Of a DNA stretch of 64,000 nucleotides, positions 46,683 to 54,836 are shown one piece after another. Made by a program: the position numbers and the translations under genes. The notes beneath the pieces were generated by a model that was not told where the DNA came from, made no database searches, and was given only the letters and a program-made list of their open reading frames with translations. The DNA comes from DATBGZ01 sp963803115 (GTDB taxonomy: Bacteria; Actinomycetota; Actinomycetes; Mycobacteriales; Micromonosporaceae): contig CAWDLN010000013.1 of assembly GCA_963803115.1 (NCBI GenBank), positions 175,880 through 239,879 of the forward strand, read 5' to 3'. The stretch's first letter is position 1, and every line of letters starts with the position of its first letter.

Positions 46683-47438
46683 GTGGCCACCGTCCTGCTG
46701 CTACGACACGGCCGGACCGCGGCCAATGCGGACGGCTCGCTCGCCGGCCGCAGCGCGGTCGGACTCGACGAGCTCGGCATCACCCAATCGAAGGCGGTCG
46801 GTGAACGACTGGCCGGCATCCCGCTCGCTTCAGTCGTCTCGAGCCCGCTGCAGCGCTGCCTGCAGACCCTCGCCATCGCGCTGCCGGGCGTAGCACCGTT
46901 GATCGAGCCCGGTCTCATCGAATGCGGGTACGGCGACTGGGAGGGGCAGTCGCTCAAGACGCTGGCCAAGGATCCGCTGTGGCGGGTGGTGCAGGTGCAA
47001 CCTTCCGCGGTCACATTTCCGCGCGGCGAGTCGATGGCGGCCATGTCGGCGCGGGCGGTCGCGGCCGTACGGTCGCATGACGAACGCGTCACCCGCGAAC
47101 ACGGCGACGCCGCGCTGTGGCTTGCCAGCAGCCACGGCGATGTCATCAAGGCGATCGTGGCCGACGCCCTCGGCGTGCATCTCGATCTGTTCCAGCGGAT
47201 CGTGATCGATCCGGCGTCGGTGACGGTGATCCGGTACGCGCCCGGGCGGTCGTTCGTCGTCCGGGTCAACGACAGCGGGGGCGCGCTCGGGACACTCGTC
47301 CCACCACCGCGACCGCGCCGCAAACGAAGCGGCCGTGCCGCCGCCGCGGACGCACCGGTCGGCGGGGGTGCTGGGCCAGATTCGCCACCCGGGACCCCGA
47401 ACACCTCCGGTCGGGCGCGCAGGGCCCGCGGCGGCTAG
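46683..47438 (+). CDS. Histidine phosphatase family protein (MSMEG_4193 type)
   Basis: 251 residues. Phosphoglycerate-mutase fold: LLLRHGRTAAN with the catalytic RHG at ~8-10, SSPLQRCLQTL, GLIECGYGDWEGQ, and ASSHGDVIKAIVADALG with the second His. The Pro/Arg-rich tail after residue 205 is disordered. Conserved partner of DUF3090 and SCO1664-family genes in actinomycetes. A TAGGCT box eight bases before the GTG suggests a leaderless start. Substrate unknown. Confidence 0.87.
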   Translation: MATVLLLRHGRTAANADGSLAGRSAVGLDELGITQSKAVGERLAGIPLASVVSSPLQRCLQTLAIALPGVAPLIEPGLIECGYGDWEGQSLKTLAKDPLWRVVQVQPSAVTFPRGESMAAMSARAVAAVRSHDERVTREHGDAALWLASSHGDVIKAIVADALGVHLDLFQRIVIDPASVTVIRYAPGRSFVVRVNDSGGALGTLVPPPRPRRKRSGRAAAADAPVGGGAGPDSPPGTPNTSGRARRARGG

Positions 47439-47441
47439 GGT
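47436..47441 (+). promoter_or_regulatory. Leaderless -10 element of the DUF3090 gene
   Basis: TAGGGT, six bases, then the ATG at 47448; it overlaps the stop of the upstream phosphatase gene. Confidence 0.45.
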
Positions 47442-47447
47442 TTTGAC

Positions 47448-47990
47448 ATGACCCAGGTGTTCGCATTCGAGCCGCCGGAGCGGTTCGTTGCCGGAACCGT
47501 GGGCGTGCCTGGGGAGCGCACCTTCTTTCTGCAAGCTCGCGGTGGTGGCCGCCTGGTCAGCGTGGTCCTGGAGAAGGTGCAGATGACGTTGCTGGCCGAG
47601 AAGCTCGAGGAACTACTGGCCGAGGCGCAGCGGCGCTTCGGTGTGGACGTGCCCGAGGTCGCCATCGCAACCGATGACAACGAACCGTTGGACCTGCCGC
47701 TGGACGAGGAGTTCCGGGTCGGCACGCTTGGCCTGGCGTGGGACGGTGAGACCGACACCGTGGTCATCGAGGCGATCGCAGTGGGGGAGTACGAGGCCGA
47801 GGAGCCCACCGAGGAGGAGCTGGCCGAGCTGGACCGGCTCCGGGTTCGATTGACTCCGGCGGCGACCCGGGCCTTTATCTCCCGGGCCAAGCGGGTGGTG
47901 GCGGCCGGCCGCCCGCCGTGCCCGCTGTGCGGCCAGCCGTTGGACCCGGGCGGGCACCTGTGTCCGCGCCACAACGGGTATCGCCGGTAG
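47448..47990 (+). CDS. DUF3090 family protein
   Basis: 180 residues. Begins MTQVFAFEPPERFVAGTVG, then GERTFFLQARGGGRLVSVVL, an acidic centre, and a C-terminal zinc-ribbon-like CPLCGQPLDPGGHLCPRHNG with CxxC and CxxH. An actinobacterial family of unknown function, always next to the SCO1664-type gene and mshC. Confidence 0.92.
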   Translation: MTQVFAFEPPERFVAGTVGVPGERTFFLQARGGGRLVSVVLEKVQMTLLAEKLEELLAEAQRRFGVDVPEVAIATDDNEPLDLPLDEEFRVGTLGLAWDGETDTVVIEAIAVGEYEAEEPTEEELAELDRLRVRLTPAATRAFISRAKRVVAAGRPPCPLCGQPLDPGGHLCPRHNGYRR

Positions 47991-47996
47991 CGGTCG

Positions 47997-48827
47997 TTGT
48001 CCGGCGCCGCCCGGCGGAGGGTCCGCACGAACCTGCCGCCCGCTCAGGTCGAGGGGATCCTGACCGACGGCGAGATCGAGCTCGAGGGTCGACTGCGCGA
48101 CGCGTCCAACACGACGCTGCGCGCGTTCGTGACGCGCGATGGAATCTCGGTGCGTTGCGTCTACAAGCCGATCAGCGGCGAACGTCCACTGTGGGACTTC
48201 CCGGACGGCACGCTGGCCGGTCGGGAGGTGGCGGCCTACGAGGTGTCGCACGCGACCGGATGGGCATTGGTGCCACCGACCGTGATGCGCGATGGCCCGC
48301 TCGGCGTCGGAGCCTGCCAGATGTGGGTGGACGAGACCGGCGACGAATCGGCGGTGCGGGTCGGCTTTGTCCGTGCCGATGAGCTTCCCGACGGTTGGCT
48401 GACGATCGCTGCCGCCCAGGACGACGACGGTGAGTCCTACTTGCTCGCCCATGCCGATGACCCGGTGCTGGCCCGGATGGCCCTGCTCGACGTCGTGATC
48501 AACAATGCCGACCGCAAGGGCGGTCACGTGTTGCACGGCCGCGACGGCGCGCTGGTCGGCGTCGACCACGGCGTATGTTTCAACGTCGACGACAAGCTGC
48601 GCACCGTGCTGTGGGGTTGGATCGGTCAGCCCATCGCGGCTGAGGATCTCGAGGTGCTCGGCCGGCTGCGCCGATCGCTCGACGGGCCGCTCGGGCGGCG
48701 CCTGTGCGACCTGCTCGCCGCCGACGAGGTCTCCGCGACGACCGTCCGGCTGGATCGGCTGCTGGCCGACGGCGTCTTCCCGGCACCCCGGCCGGGCCGG
48801 CCGGCGGTGCCCTGGCCGCCGGTCTAG
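47997..48827 (+). CDS. SCO1664-family protein (PI3/4-kinase-like fold)
   Basis: 276 residues. EGILTDGEIELEGRLRDASN, VRCVYKPISGERPLWDFPDG (nucleotide-binding Lys), VVINNADRKGGHVLHGRDG with catalytic-type D-R-K and GVDHGVCFNVDDKLRTVLW with a DHG/DFG-like metal motif. These suggest a phosphatidylinositol-kinase-like phosphotransfer fold; activity is unproven. Start assigned to TTG 47997, six bases after the DUF3090 stop. Conserved neighbour of mshC. Confidence 0.87.
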   Translation: MSGAARRRVRTNLPPAQVEGILTDGEIELEGRLRDASNTTLRAFVTRDGISVRCVYKPISGERPLWDFPDGTLAGREVAAYEVSHATGWALVPPTVMRDGPLGVGACQMWVDETGDESAVRVGFVRADELPDGWLTIAAAQDDDGESYLLAHADDPVLARMALLDVVINNADRKGGHVLHGRDGALVGVDHGVCFNVDDKLRTVLWGWIGQPIAAEDLEVLGRLRRSLDGPLGRRLCDLLAADEVSATTVRLDRLLADGVFPAPRPGRPAVPWPPV

Positions 48828-48863
48828 CCGCTCTCGCGGGAAGGGCATGCGCTCGACGGTCGT

Positions 48864-48869
48864 TAGTCT
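48864..48869 (+). promoter_or_regulatory. Leaderless -10 element of mshC
   Basis: TAGTCT, six bases, then the ATG at 48876. Confidence 0.5.
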
Positions 48870-48875
48870 TGCCGG

Positions 48876-50114
48876 ATGGACTCCTGGATCCCGCCGGCCC
48901 TGCCTGAGCTTCCCGAGCGCGGTCCGGAGCTGGCCCTCTACGACACCGCCCGCGGTGGCGTGTTCTCCTCCTCGAACGAGGGGCCGCGCACCATGTACGT
49001 CTGCGGCATCACACCGTACGACGCGACCCACCTCGGCCACGCCGCCACGCTGATCACTTTCGATCTGCTGAACCGGTACTGGCGCGACCGCGGCCACCCG
49101 GTGACGTATGTGCAGAACGTCACCGACATCGACGACCCACTGCTGGAGCGGGCGACCCGGGACGGGGAGGACTGGCTCGTGCTCGCGATGCGCGAGACGG
49201 CGCTGTTCCGCGAGGACATGGAGGCACTGCGGATCCTGCCGCCGGAGCACTATGTCGGGGCGGTGGAGTCCATTCCGTCGATCGTGACCCGGGTGACCGA
49301 ACTGCTCGAGCGGGGCATCGCCTACCGCCTCGCCGACGGCACGGGCGATGTGTACTTCGCCGTCGCGAACGCCCCGCGGTTCGGCTACGAATCTCATCTG
49401 TCCACTGTGGAAATGCTAGCGTTGTCGGCCGAGCGGGGTGGGGACCCGTCCCGGGCCGGGAAGCGGGATCCGCTGGATCCTTTGTTGTGGCGCGGTGCCC
49501 GCGACGGCGAACCGGCGTGGGACGGCCGCTCGGTGGGACCGGGGCGGCCCGGCTGGCACATCGAGTGCGCGGTGATCGCCCTCGATTACCTGGGCTCGGT
49601 GGTCGACGTGCAGGGCGGCGGCAATGACCTGGTGTTCCCGCACCACGAATGCTCCGCGGCGCATGCCGAGGTCCTGACGGGCGAGGCTCCGTTCGCCCGC
49701 TATTACGTGCACGCCGGGATGATCGGACTCGGCGGCGAGAAGATGTCCAAGTCCAAGGGGAACCTCGTGTTCGTGTCACGGCTGCGCGGCGACGGGGTGG
49801 ACCCGATGGCGGTACGGCTGGCGCTGATGTCGACGCACTACCGCAGCGATCGCGGGTGGACCGACGAGATGCTCAAGACCGGCGAGCGGCGGATCGCGCT
49901 GTGGCGGGCCGCTGCGGCGGCGCCGGCCGGGCCATGGGGGGAAGGGCTACTGGCGTCTGTGCGCGGCGCCCTAGCCGACGACCTCGATGCTCCTCGCGCG
50001 CTCTCCCTTGTGGACGCCTGGGCCGAAGCGGCCCTCTCCGGCGCCGGCGACGACCCGGCCGCCCCCGCCCTCGTGACGTCCACCGTGGACGCGCTCCTCG
50101 GCGTCCGGCTGTGA
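48876..50114 (+). CDS. mshC: Cysteine:1D-myo-inosityl 2-amino-2-deoxy-glucopyranoside ligase (mycothiol synthesis)
   Basis: 412 residues. Class I cysteinyl-tRNA-synthetase-like fold: zinc Cys in YVCGITPYDATHLGHAAT, which contains the HIGH equivalent (~52), VDVQGGGNDLVFPHHE with the remaining zinc ligands, and KMSKSKGNLVFV (~288). It lacks the anticodon-binding domain, and the second residue pattern SWIPPALPELP is typical of MshC rather than CysS. It adds Cys to GlcN-Ins in the penultimate step of mycothiol synthesis, the actinobacterial thiol. Confidence 0.95.
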   Translation: MDSWIPPALPELPERGPELALYDTARGGVFSSSNEGPRTMYVCGITPYDATHLGHAATLITFDLLNRYWRDRGHPVTYVQNVTDIDDPLLERATRDGEDWLVLAMRETALFREDMEALRILPPEHYVGAVESIPSIVTRVTELLERGIAYRLADGTGDVYFAVANAPRFGYESHLSTVEMLALSAERGGDPSRAGKRDPLDPLLWRGARDGEPAWDGRSVGPGRPGWHIECAVIALDYLGSVVDVQGGGNDLVFPHHECSAAHAEVLTGEAPFARYYVHAGMIGLGGEKMSKSKGNLVFVSRLRGDGVDPMAVRLALMSTHYRSDRGWTDEMLKTGERRIALWRAAAAAPAGPWGEGLLASVRGALADDLDAPRALSLVDAWAEAALSGAGDDPAAPALVTSTVDALLGVRL

Positions 50115-50151
50115 CCCGCCGTTACCTTCCGCCGATCTTGGAGAAATGCGC

Positions 50152-50829
50152 ATGAGTCGATCTCCGTTCACGCGTATTTCGCCAAGGTCGCCGGCATCCG
50201 CGGCGGGGCGCACGATCCCCGACGTGATCGCCCCGGGGCTGTCGGTTGTCTTCTGCGGCATCAACCCGGGGCTGTACTCAGCCGCCACCGGACATCACTT
50301 CGCTCGTCCCGGTAACCGGTTCTGGCCGGCCCTGCACCGCAGCGGGTTCACCCCGCGCCAGCTCGCCCCGTCCGAGCAGACCGAGCTGCTCGAGTACGGC
50401 CTGGGTATCACGAATCTGGTCGCGCGGGCGACCGCGCGGGCCGATGAGCTGACGTCCGCGGAGCTCCGTGACGGCGGCCGGGCCATCGAGTCCAAAGCCG
50501 CTCTCCTGCGGCCCGCCTGGGTGGCCGTACTCGGCGTAACCGCGTACCGCAAGGCGTTCATTCGTCCACAAGCGACGGTCGGACCGCAACCGGAAGGTTT
50601 CGGTCCAACCCGGATCTGGGTGCTGCCCAACCCGAGCGGACTCAACGCGCATTACACGGTGGACCGGTTGACCACGGAGTTCGCTCGGCTGCGCCTGGCG
50701 GCGCAACGGGCCTACCCGGCCGCAGCGCGCGTCGGGTCAGGCGGCCGCGATGACCTCGATCTCGACCAGCCAGTCGCCGTCGAGGGTTTCGGCCACGATC
50801 GCGGTCGTCGGCACGACCCGACCGCCTAG
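50152..50829 (+). CDS. mug: G/U mismatch-specific DNA glycosylase (Mug/TDG type)
   Basis: 225 residues. Motifs: VVFCGINPGLYSAATGHHFA with the GINPG catalytic loop (Asn), RPGNRFWPALHRSGF, GLGITNLVARATARADEL, and the intercalation loop WVLPNPSGLNAHYT. It excises U or T opposite G. Start at ATG 50152: GGAG lies eight bases upstream, whereas ATG 50146 is too close. The last ~30 codons (after AAQRAYPAA) overlap the convergent RidA-family gene by 93 bases and are probably not part of the conserved fold. Confidence 0.88.
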   Translation: MSRSPFTRISPRSPASAAGRTIPDVIAPGLSVVFCGINPGLYSAATGHHFARPGNRFWPALHRSGFTPRQLAPSEQTELLEYGLGITNLVARATARADELTSAELRDGGRAIESKAALLRPAWVAVLGVTAYRKAFIRPQATVGPQPEGFGPTRIWVLPNPSGLNAHYTVDRLTTEFARLRLAAQRAYPAAARVGSGGRDDLDLDQPVAVEGFGHDRGRRHDPTA

Positions 50830-51123
50830 AGCCCGGACCCGGGCGTCAGCGTTGGCGGCCGCGAAGCCGCCGTCACGCAGGTAGCTGGTCAGCCGAACGA
50901 TGTTGTCGACCGTCATCCCCGCCGAGGCGAGAATGGCGCGAATGTTGTTCCATATGAGGTCGAGCTGCTCAGCGAGTGTCGCGCCGGGCCTCCCGTCGGG
51001 GTCAAGGCCCATCGTCCCGGAGACGAACAGCAGCCGCTCGGCGCCGCGCACCTCCATGGCGTGCACGTAGTCGGGTGTGGCCGGATAGACGCCTTCGGTC
51101 GGACGGTGCGGTATGAGATGCAT
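50737..51123 (-). CDS. Rid-family (YjgF/YER057c/UK114) protein
   Basis: 128 residues: GAERLLFVSGTMGLDPDGRP, LDLIWNNIRAILASAGMTVD, VRLTSYLRDGGFAAANADAR and VPTTAIVAETLDGDWLVEIE. The expected active-site Arg late in the chain (usually R in A-R-x-x-V) is not obvious; the equivalent segment reads GGRVVPTTAIV. Rid proteins hydrolyse reactive enamines/imines, but several subgroups lack that activity. Overlaps the Mug gene tail-to-tail. Confidence 0.85.
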   Translation of the reverse strand: MHLIPHRPTEGVYPATPDYVHAMEVRGAERLLFVSGTMGLDPDGRPGATLAEQLDLIWNNIRAILASAGMTVDNIVRLTSYLRDGGFAAANADARVRALGGRVVPTTAIVAETLDGDWLVEIEVIAAA

Positions 51124-51147
51124 CTCGGCATGGTACTGACTGCTTCT

Positions 51148-51888
51148 TTAGTCCGATGAGGACGATGAGCCGTTGCCCTTTGGCAGATACGGTTGCAGGG
51201 CCGCCGCGAGCGCCTGGAGGTTGCGGGTCTGCATCAGCAGGACCCCAGGACCGGTGAACTCGGCGACCAGCACCTCGCCCGAGGTCAGCGAGCGGAACAG
51301 GCTCTTGGTGACCTTGCGAATCTGGTAGGCCATGTCCGAGTGCCACGCCACGAGGTGACCGGTGTCGACCACGTACCGCTCGCCCGGCGCCAGCTCGCGG
51401 CGATGGAGCGCGCCAAAGGCGGTGACGAACTGCAGCCCGGATCCGCGGACCTGGAGCACGAACAGGCTGTTGCTGCTGAAGAACGACCGGGCGCCTCCCC
51501 ACTGAGTGTCCACGTCAAGCCCCGGATCGCACGCGAGGAACGACGAGGCGGCGATGTTGTACGACTCTCCGCCTAACGCGAGCGGAACAACATCGCCCGG
51601 AGTTGACGGCGCCAGCGTGAGCTCGCCCGGTCCGCCGCGGGCGGTGTACGTCGAAACGAACGCGCTACGGCCGCCGACGCCACGCTTGATCGCACCCCAG
51701 ACACCACCCTCCATTTTGGAGTCGAGTACGAGGTTCGGAGTCATGCTGACCATCGCGCCGGCCTCGGACTTGATCGCGGCCTCCGGCGGCAGCCATACGG
51801 TGGCGAGTGCGAACGAAGGCCGGTAGTCGATCCGGTAGGAGATGCTTCCCGCCTGACCCTGTTCCGGCAAAACGTGAATATCGGACAT
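51148..51888 (-). CDS. AIM24-family protein
   Basis: 246 residues of repetitive beta-strand sequence: YRPSFALATVWLPPEAAIKSEAGAMV (split here over ~26 residues), GGRSAFVSTYTARGGPGELT, SLFVLQVRGSGLQFVTAFGA, VLVAEFTGPGVLLMQTRN. Family of jelly-roll-like proteins (bacterial YaiX/TIGR00266 style) of unknown role. The start at 51888 is preferred to 51909, since TAAGCT lies exactly seven bases upstream (leaderless). Ends in a Ser-rich tail. Confidence 0.85.
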   Translation of the reverse strand: MSDIHVLPEQGQAGSISYRIDYRPSFALATVWLPPEAAIKSEAGAMVSMTPNLVLDSKMEGGVWGAIKRGVGGRSAFVSTYTARGGPGELTLAPSTPGDVVPLALGGESYNIAASSFLACDPGLDVDTQWGGARSFFSSNSLFVLQVRGSGLQFVTAFGALHRRELAPGERYVVDTGHLVAWHSDMAYQIRKVTKSLFRSLTSGEVLVAEFTGPGVLLMQTRNLQALAAALQPYLPKGNGSSSSSD

Positions 51889-51895
51889 AGGATTC

Positions 51896-51901
51896 AGCTT
51901 A
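51896..51901 (-). promoter_or_regulatory. Leaderless -10 element of the AIM24-family gene
   Basis: TAAGCT on the minus strand, seven bases before the ATG at 51888. Confidence 0.45.
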
Positions 51902-51936
51902 GAGCCCATCTCGTCACCGATGCTGGTGGTCGCGAT

Positions 51937-52326
51937 TCAGTGTGCGGCGAGCTCGGCGGCCATGAGCGTGACGAGGTGTTGCAGGGCCTTCATCGGGCGC
52001 ACCATCACCGTGAACTCGACCAGCTTGCCGTCCGCATTCCACTCGAGCATGTCGACGCCGTGCACCGTCAGGCCGTCGATCTCCGCGTCGAACTCGAGCA
52101 CGGCGTTCTCCGATCCGTACCACTCCCGCCGGTAACGAAGCGTCGGGCCGAGCACTGCCATCGCGGCCGTGAGGTAGGCAGTGGCCAGCGCTCGCCCCGC
52201 CTGCGGCGTGTGCACCGCCGGCGAGCGGAATACGATCTGGTCGGCCAGCAGGTCGGCCAACCGGCTCGGGTCGCGCGAGTGCGCGATCTCGTGCCAGCGG
52301 GCCACCGGTTCGGGCATCGCCAACAT
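51937..52326 (-). CDS. SnoaL-like / nuclear transport factor 2-fold protein
   Basis: 129 residues of cone-shaped alpha+beta fold: MPEPVARWHEIAHSRDPSRL, LADQIVFRSPAVHTPQAGRA, FDAEIDGLTVHGVDMLEWNA and DGKLVEFTVMVRPMKALQHL. Members bind small hydrophobic molecules or act as polyketide cyclases/isomerases; no function can be fixed here. It begins just downstream of the GntR gene on the same strand. Confidence 0.8.
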   Translation of the reverse strand: MLAMPEPVARWHEIAHSRDPSRLADLLADQIVFRSPAVHTPQAGRALATAYLTAAMAVLGPTLRYRREWYGSENAVLEFDAEIDGLTVHGVDMLEWNADGKLVEFTVMVRPMKALQHLVTLMAAELAAH

Positions 52327-52368
52327 GCCGACGATCCTGTCATGCGCACCGGTACGCTCCCGCTCGGC

Positions 52369-53158
52369 TCAGCCCACCGCCACGCTCGGGTCGGTGTCTT
52401 CGAGCGGGCCGGGCACTGGGTATGTCTCGACGAGCGTGGTCATCGGGCCGGGCCAGGTCGCCTGGGCCACCTCGATCGGCCGATGATCGGTGTCGAATCC
52501 AATGTGGAGCAGATTGAGCACCGGCGTGTCCGGCCGGATGAACAGCGCCGCCGGCCTCGTCCCGGGTCGGCAACCGGGCACTGAGCTGATCCGAGGCCGA
52601 GGCGTAGCGCCGCCCGGTCTGGTCCTCGACCTCCTGGTAGAGCGGTCGCCCGTACCCACGTTCCTCCACAAGGGACGTACCGGCGGCCAGCGCTGGCAGG
52701 AACCAGGAGGCGCCGATCTCGACGGGCTGGTCCTCTTCGGTCCGCACGACGTGGCGGCGGACCAGGAGCGGCGTGCCGTCCGGCACCCCGTAGGCCTCCG
52801 TGACCTCGGCCGGGGCGGGGACGACGCCGACCTCGGTCAGTGTCTGCCGGTACCGGGCAGCGAGGTCGACGTGGTAGCCCCGCCGTGGTCCGTACCGACC
52901 GCGCGAGAGGCGGTTGAGCCGGCGGCGCGTGCCGCGGACGTACGTACCGCTGCCCGGTCGGGTGATCAGCATGCCCTCGACGCGGAGCTGGTCGATCGTC
53001 CGCTGGACGGTCTGCTTAGCGACGGAGTACGCCTCGGCCAGTGCCGGAATGGACGGCAGCCGCTCGCCCGCGCCCCATTCACCGGCGCGGATCCGTTGCC
53101 GCAGCGAGGCGGCGATCTGCCGGTGCGGATGCTCAGCGGCGCCTGGGTTGATCGTCAC
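52369..53158 (-). CDS. GntR-family regulator (UTRA ligand domain), apparent one-base frameshift
   Basis: The N-terminus is a winged helix (PHRQIAASLRQRIRAGEWGA, ERLPSIPALAEAYSVAKQTV, EGMLITRPGSGTYV) followed by a UTRA-type ligand domain (GVPDGTPLLVRRHVVRTEED, QPVEIGASWFLPALAAGTSL, SASDQLSARLPTRDEA). Near 52546-52556 the frame must move by one base to reach AALFIRPDTPVLNLLHIGFD and the stop at 52369. Removing one G from the GGCCGGCGGCG run gives an uninterrupted ~262-residue protein. Unshifted, the frame runs on to 52340 with nonsense sequence. Confidence 0.82.
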
Positions 53159-53164
53159 GGCATA

Positions 53165-53180
53165 AACCTAGCTTCCTAGG
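53165..53180. promoter_or_regulatory. GntR -10 box with overlapping operator palindrome
   Basis: On the minus strand TAGGTT (53165-53170) lies six bases before the GTG at 53158. It overlaps a perfect inverted repeat CCTAG-CTTC-CTAGG (53167-53180). An operator placed over the -10 box is the expected form of autorepression by a GntR regulator. Confidence 0.5.
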
Positions 53181-53278
53181 ATGCGTTAGCCGGTGTGACG
53201 CGCCGCACAGTCCCGCGAAGTGGACTCCGGAGCCCTTATCGATCGAAGCGGGAGAACGGGCACCCCTAAGGTGTCGCC

Positions 53279-54494
53279 ATGGAGGTCACCCAGTCGGCGA
53301 AGCTGGCCAACGTCTGCTACGACATCCGCGGCCCGGTGCTGCAGGAAGCCAAGCGGATGGAGGCCGAGGGCCACCACGTGCTGAAGCTCAACATCGGCAA
53401 CCCGGCCCCGTTCGGCTTCGAGGCCCCGGAGGAGATGCTGCAGGACATCATCCTCAACCTCCCGAGTGCGCATGGGTACGGCGACTCGAAGGGTCTGCTC
53501 TCCGCCCGCCGCGCGGTCGTGCAGCACTACCAGGAGCAGGCGCGTCGGCGGAGTCGACATCGAGGACGTCTGGCTCGGCAACGGGGTGTCCGAGCTGATC
53601 GAGATGTCCCTGCAGGCGCTGCTGAACAACGGCGACGAGGTGCTCGTGCCGATGCCCGACTATCCACTGTGGACGGCCGCGGTCACGCTGTGCGGCGGCA
53701 CCGCGGTGCACTACCTGTGCGACGAGTGCGCCGACTGGCAGCCCGACCTCGACGACATCGCGGCGAAGATCACGGCTCGCACCAAGGCGATCGTCGTCAT
53801 CAACCCGAACAACCCGACCGGTGCGGTGTACGCCCGCGACACCCTGCTCCAGATCGTGGAGCTGGCCCGCCGGCACAACCTGATCGTTTTCTCGGACGAG
53901 ATCTACGACAAGATCCTCTACGACGACGCGACCCACACGTGCACCGCGGCGCTCGCCCCCGACCTGCTGTGCCTCACGTTCAACGGTCTGTCGAAGGCGT
54001 ACCGGGTGGCCGGATTCCGTACCGGCTGGATGGTGCTGTCCGGGCCGAAGCAGCACGCCACCAGCTACATCGAGGGCCTGGAGATCCTGGCCAACATGCG
54101 GCTGTGCCCGAACGTGCCGACGCAGCACGCGGTGCAGACCGCGCTCGGCGGCTACCAGAGCATCAACGACCTGGTGCTGCCCGGCGGCCGGCTGGTCGAC
54201 CAGCGCGACACCGCGTGGCGACTGCTGAACGCGATCCCCGGCGTCACCTGCGTCAAGCCTAAGGGCGCGCTGTACGCCTTCCCGCGCCTGGATCCCGAGG
54301 TCTACCCGATCCAGGACGACGAGCGGTTCGTCCTCGACCTGCTGCGCTCGCAGCGGATCCTGGTCGTGCAGGGGACCGGCTTCAACTGGCACCGGCCCGA
54401 CCACTTCCGGGTCGTGACGCTGCCCCGCGTCGCCGACCTCGAAGAGGCCATCGGCCGCATCGGGACCTTCCTCGCCACGTACCGCCAGGACTGA
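53279..54494 (+). CDS. Alanine/aspartate-type PLP aminotransferase, apparent one-base frameshift
   Basis: Fold-type I aminotransferase of the AlaA/AspC-like group. The first frame gives KLANVCYDIRGPVLQEAKRM, HHVLKLNIGNPAPFGFEAP and SAHGYGDSKGLLSARRAVVQ; the second gives GVDIEDVWLGNGVSELIEMS, AIVVINPNNPTGAVYARDTL, FNGLSKAYRVAGFRTGW (Schiff-base Lys in SKAYR) and RPDHFRVVTLPRVADL. Deleting one G at 53539-53540 joins them as HYQEQ-RVGGVDIED. All catalytic motifs are intact, so a sequencing indel is as likely as true loss. Full length ~404 residues. Confidence 0.82.
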
Positions 54495-54613
54495 CACCTG
54501 CCGCCGACACCATGATCGGCGCCGGCCGAACAGACCGCCAGTAGGAGTCGCGAATCGTTCGGCCAGTGGCGATCACCGTCCGCCGTGGACGGTTGAGTGC
54601 ACGTGCGGGCGGG

Positions 54614-54619
54614 TAGCGT
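54614..54619 (+). promoter_or_regulatory. Leaderless -10 element of the 40-residue microprotein gene
   Basis: TAGCGT, six bases, then GTG at 54626. Confidence 0.5.
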
Positions 54620-54625
54620 GCCGAC

Positions 54626-54748
54626 GTGAGGATCGGCGACCTCGAGATCAGGCCTCTCGGTGGGACAACGGGATGCCTGCTGATGATCCTGGGCTCGATC
54701 CTCGCCTCGGTTTTGCTGACGCTGCTGCTGAACCTTCTGCTTCGGTAG
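54626..54748 (+). CDS. 40-residue membrane microprotein
   Basis: MRIGDLEIRPLGGTTGCLLM, then ILGSILASVLLTLLLNLLLR. A short polar N-terminus, a conserved-looking P-L-G-G turn and one long hydrophobic helix. The leaderless -10 box, sensible codon use and clean stop support it; I recall very similar peptides near metH in related actinomycetes, which cannot be verified here. Function unknown. Confidence 0.65.
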   Translation: MRIGDLEIRPLGGTTGCLLMILGSILASVLLTLLLNLLLR

Positions 54749-54784
54749 CTCAGCCGCCCGCTACCCGGGCCCGCGAGCGCGATA

Positions 54785-54827
54785 AAGGGGCACCTTCATG
54801 GCCACAAACCGTTTGGAAGGTGCCCTT
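54785..54827. terminator. Bidirectional stem-loop terminator between microprotein and PAC2 genes
   Basis: Stem AAGGGGCACCTTC (54785-54797) pairs with GAAGGTGCCCTT (54816-54827), with one bulged base and an 18-nt loop. It lies between two convergent genes. No clear T-tract, as is common in high-GC bacteria. Confidence 0.6.
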
Positions 54828-54836
54828 CCTGGCGGG

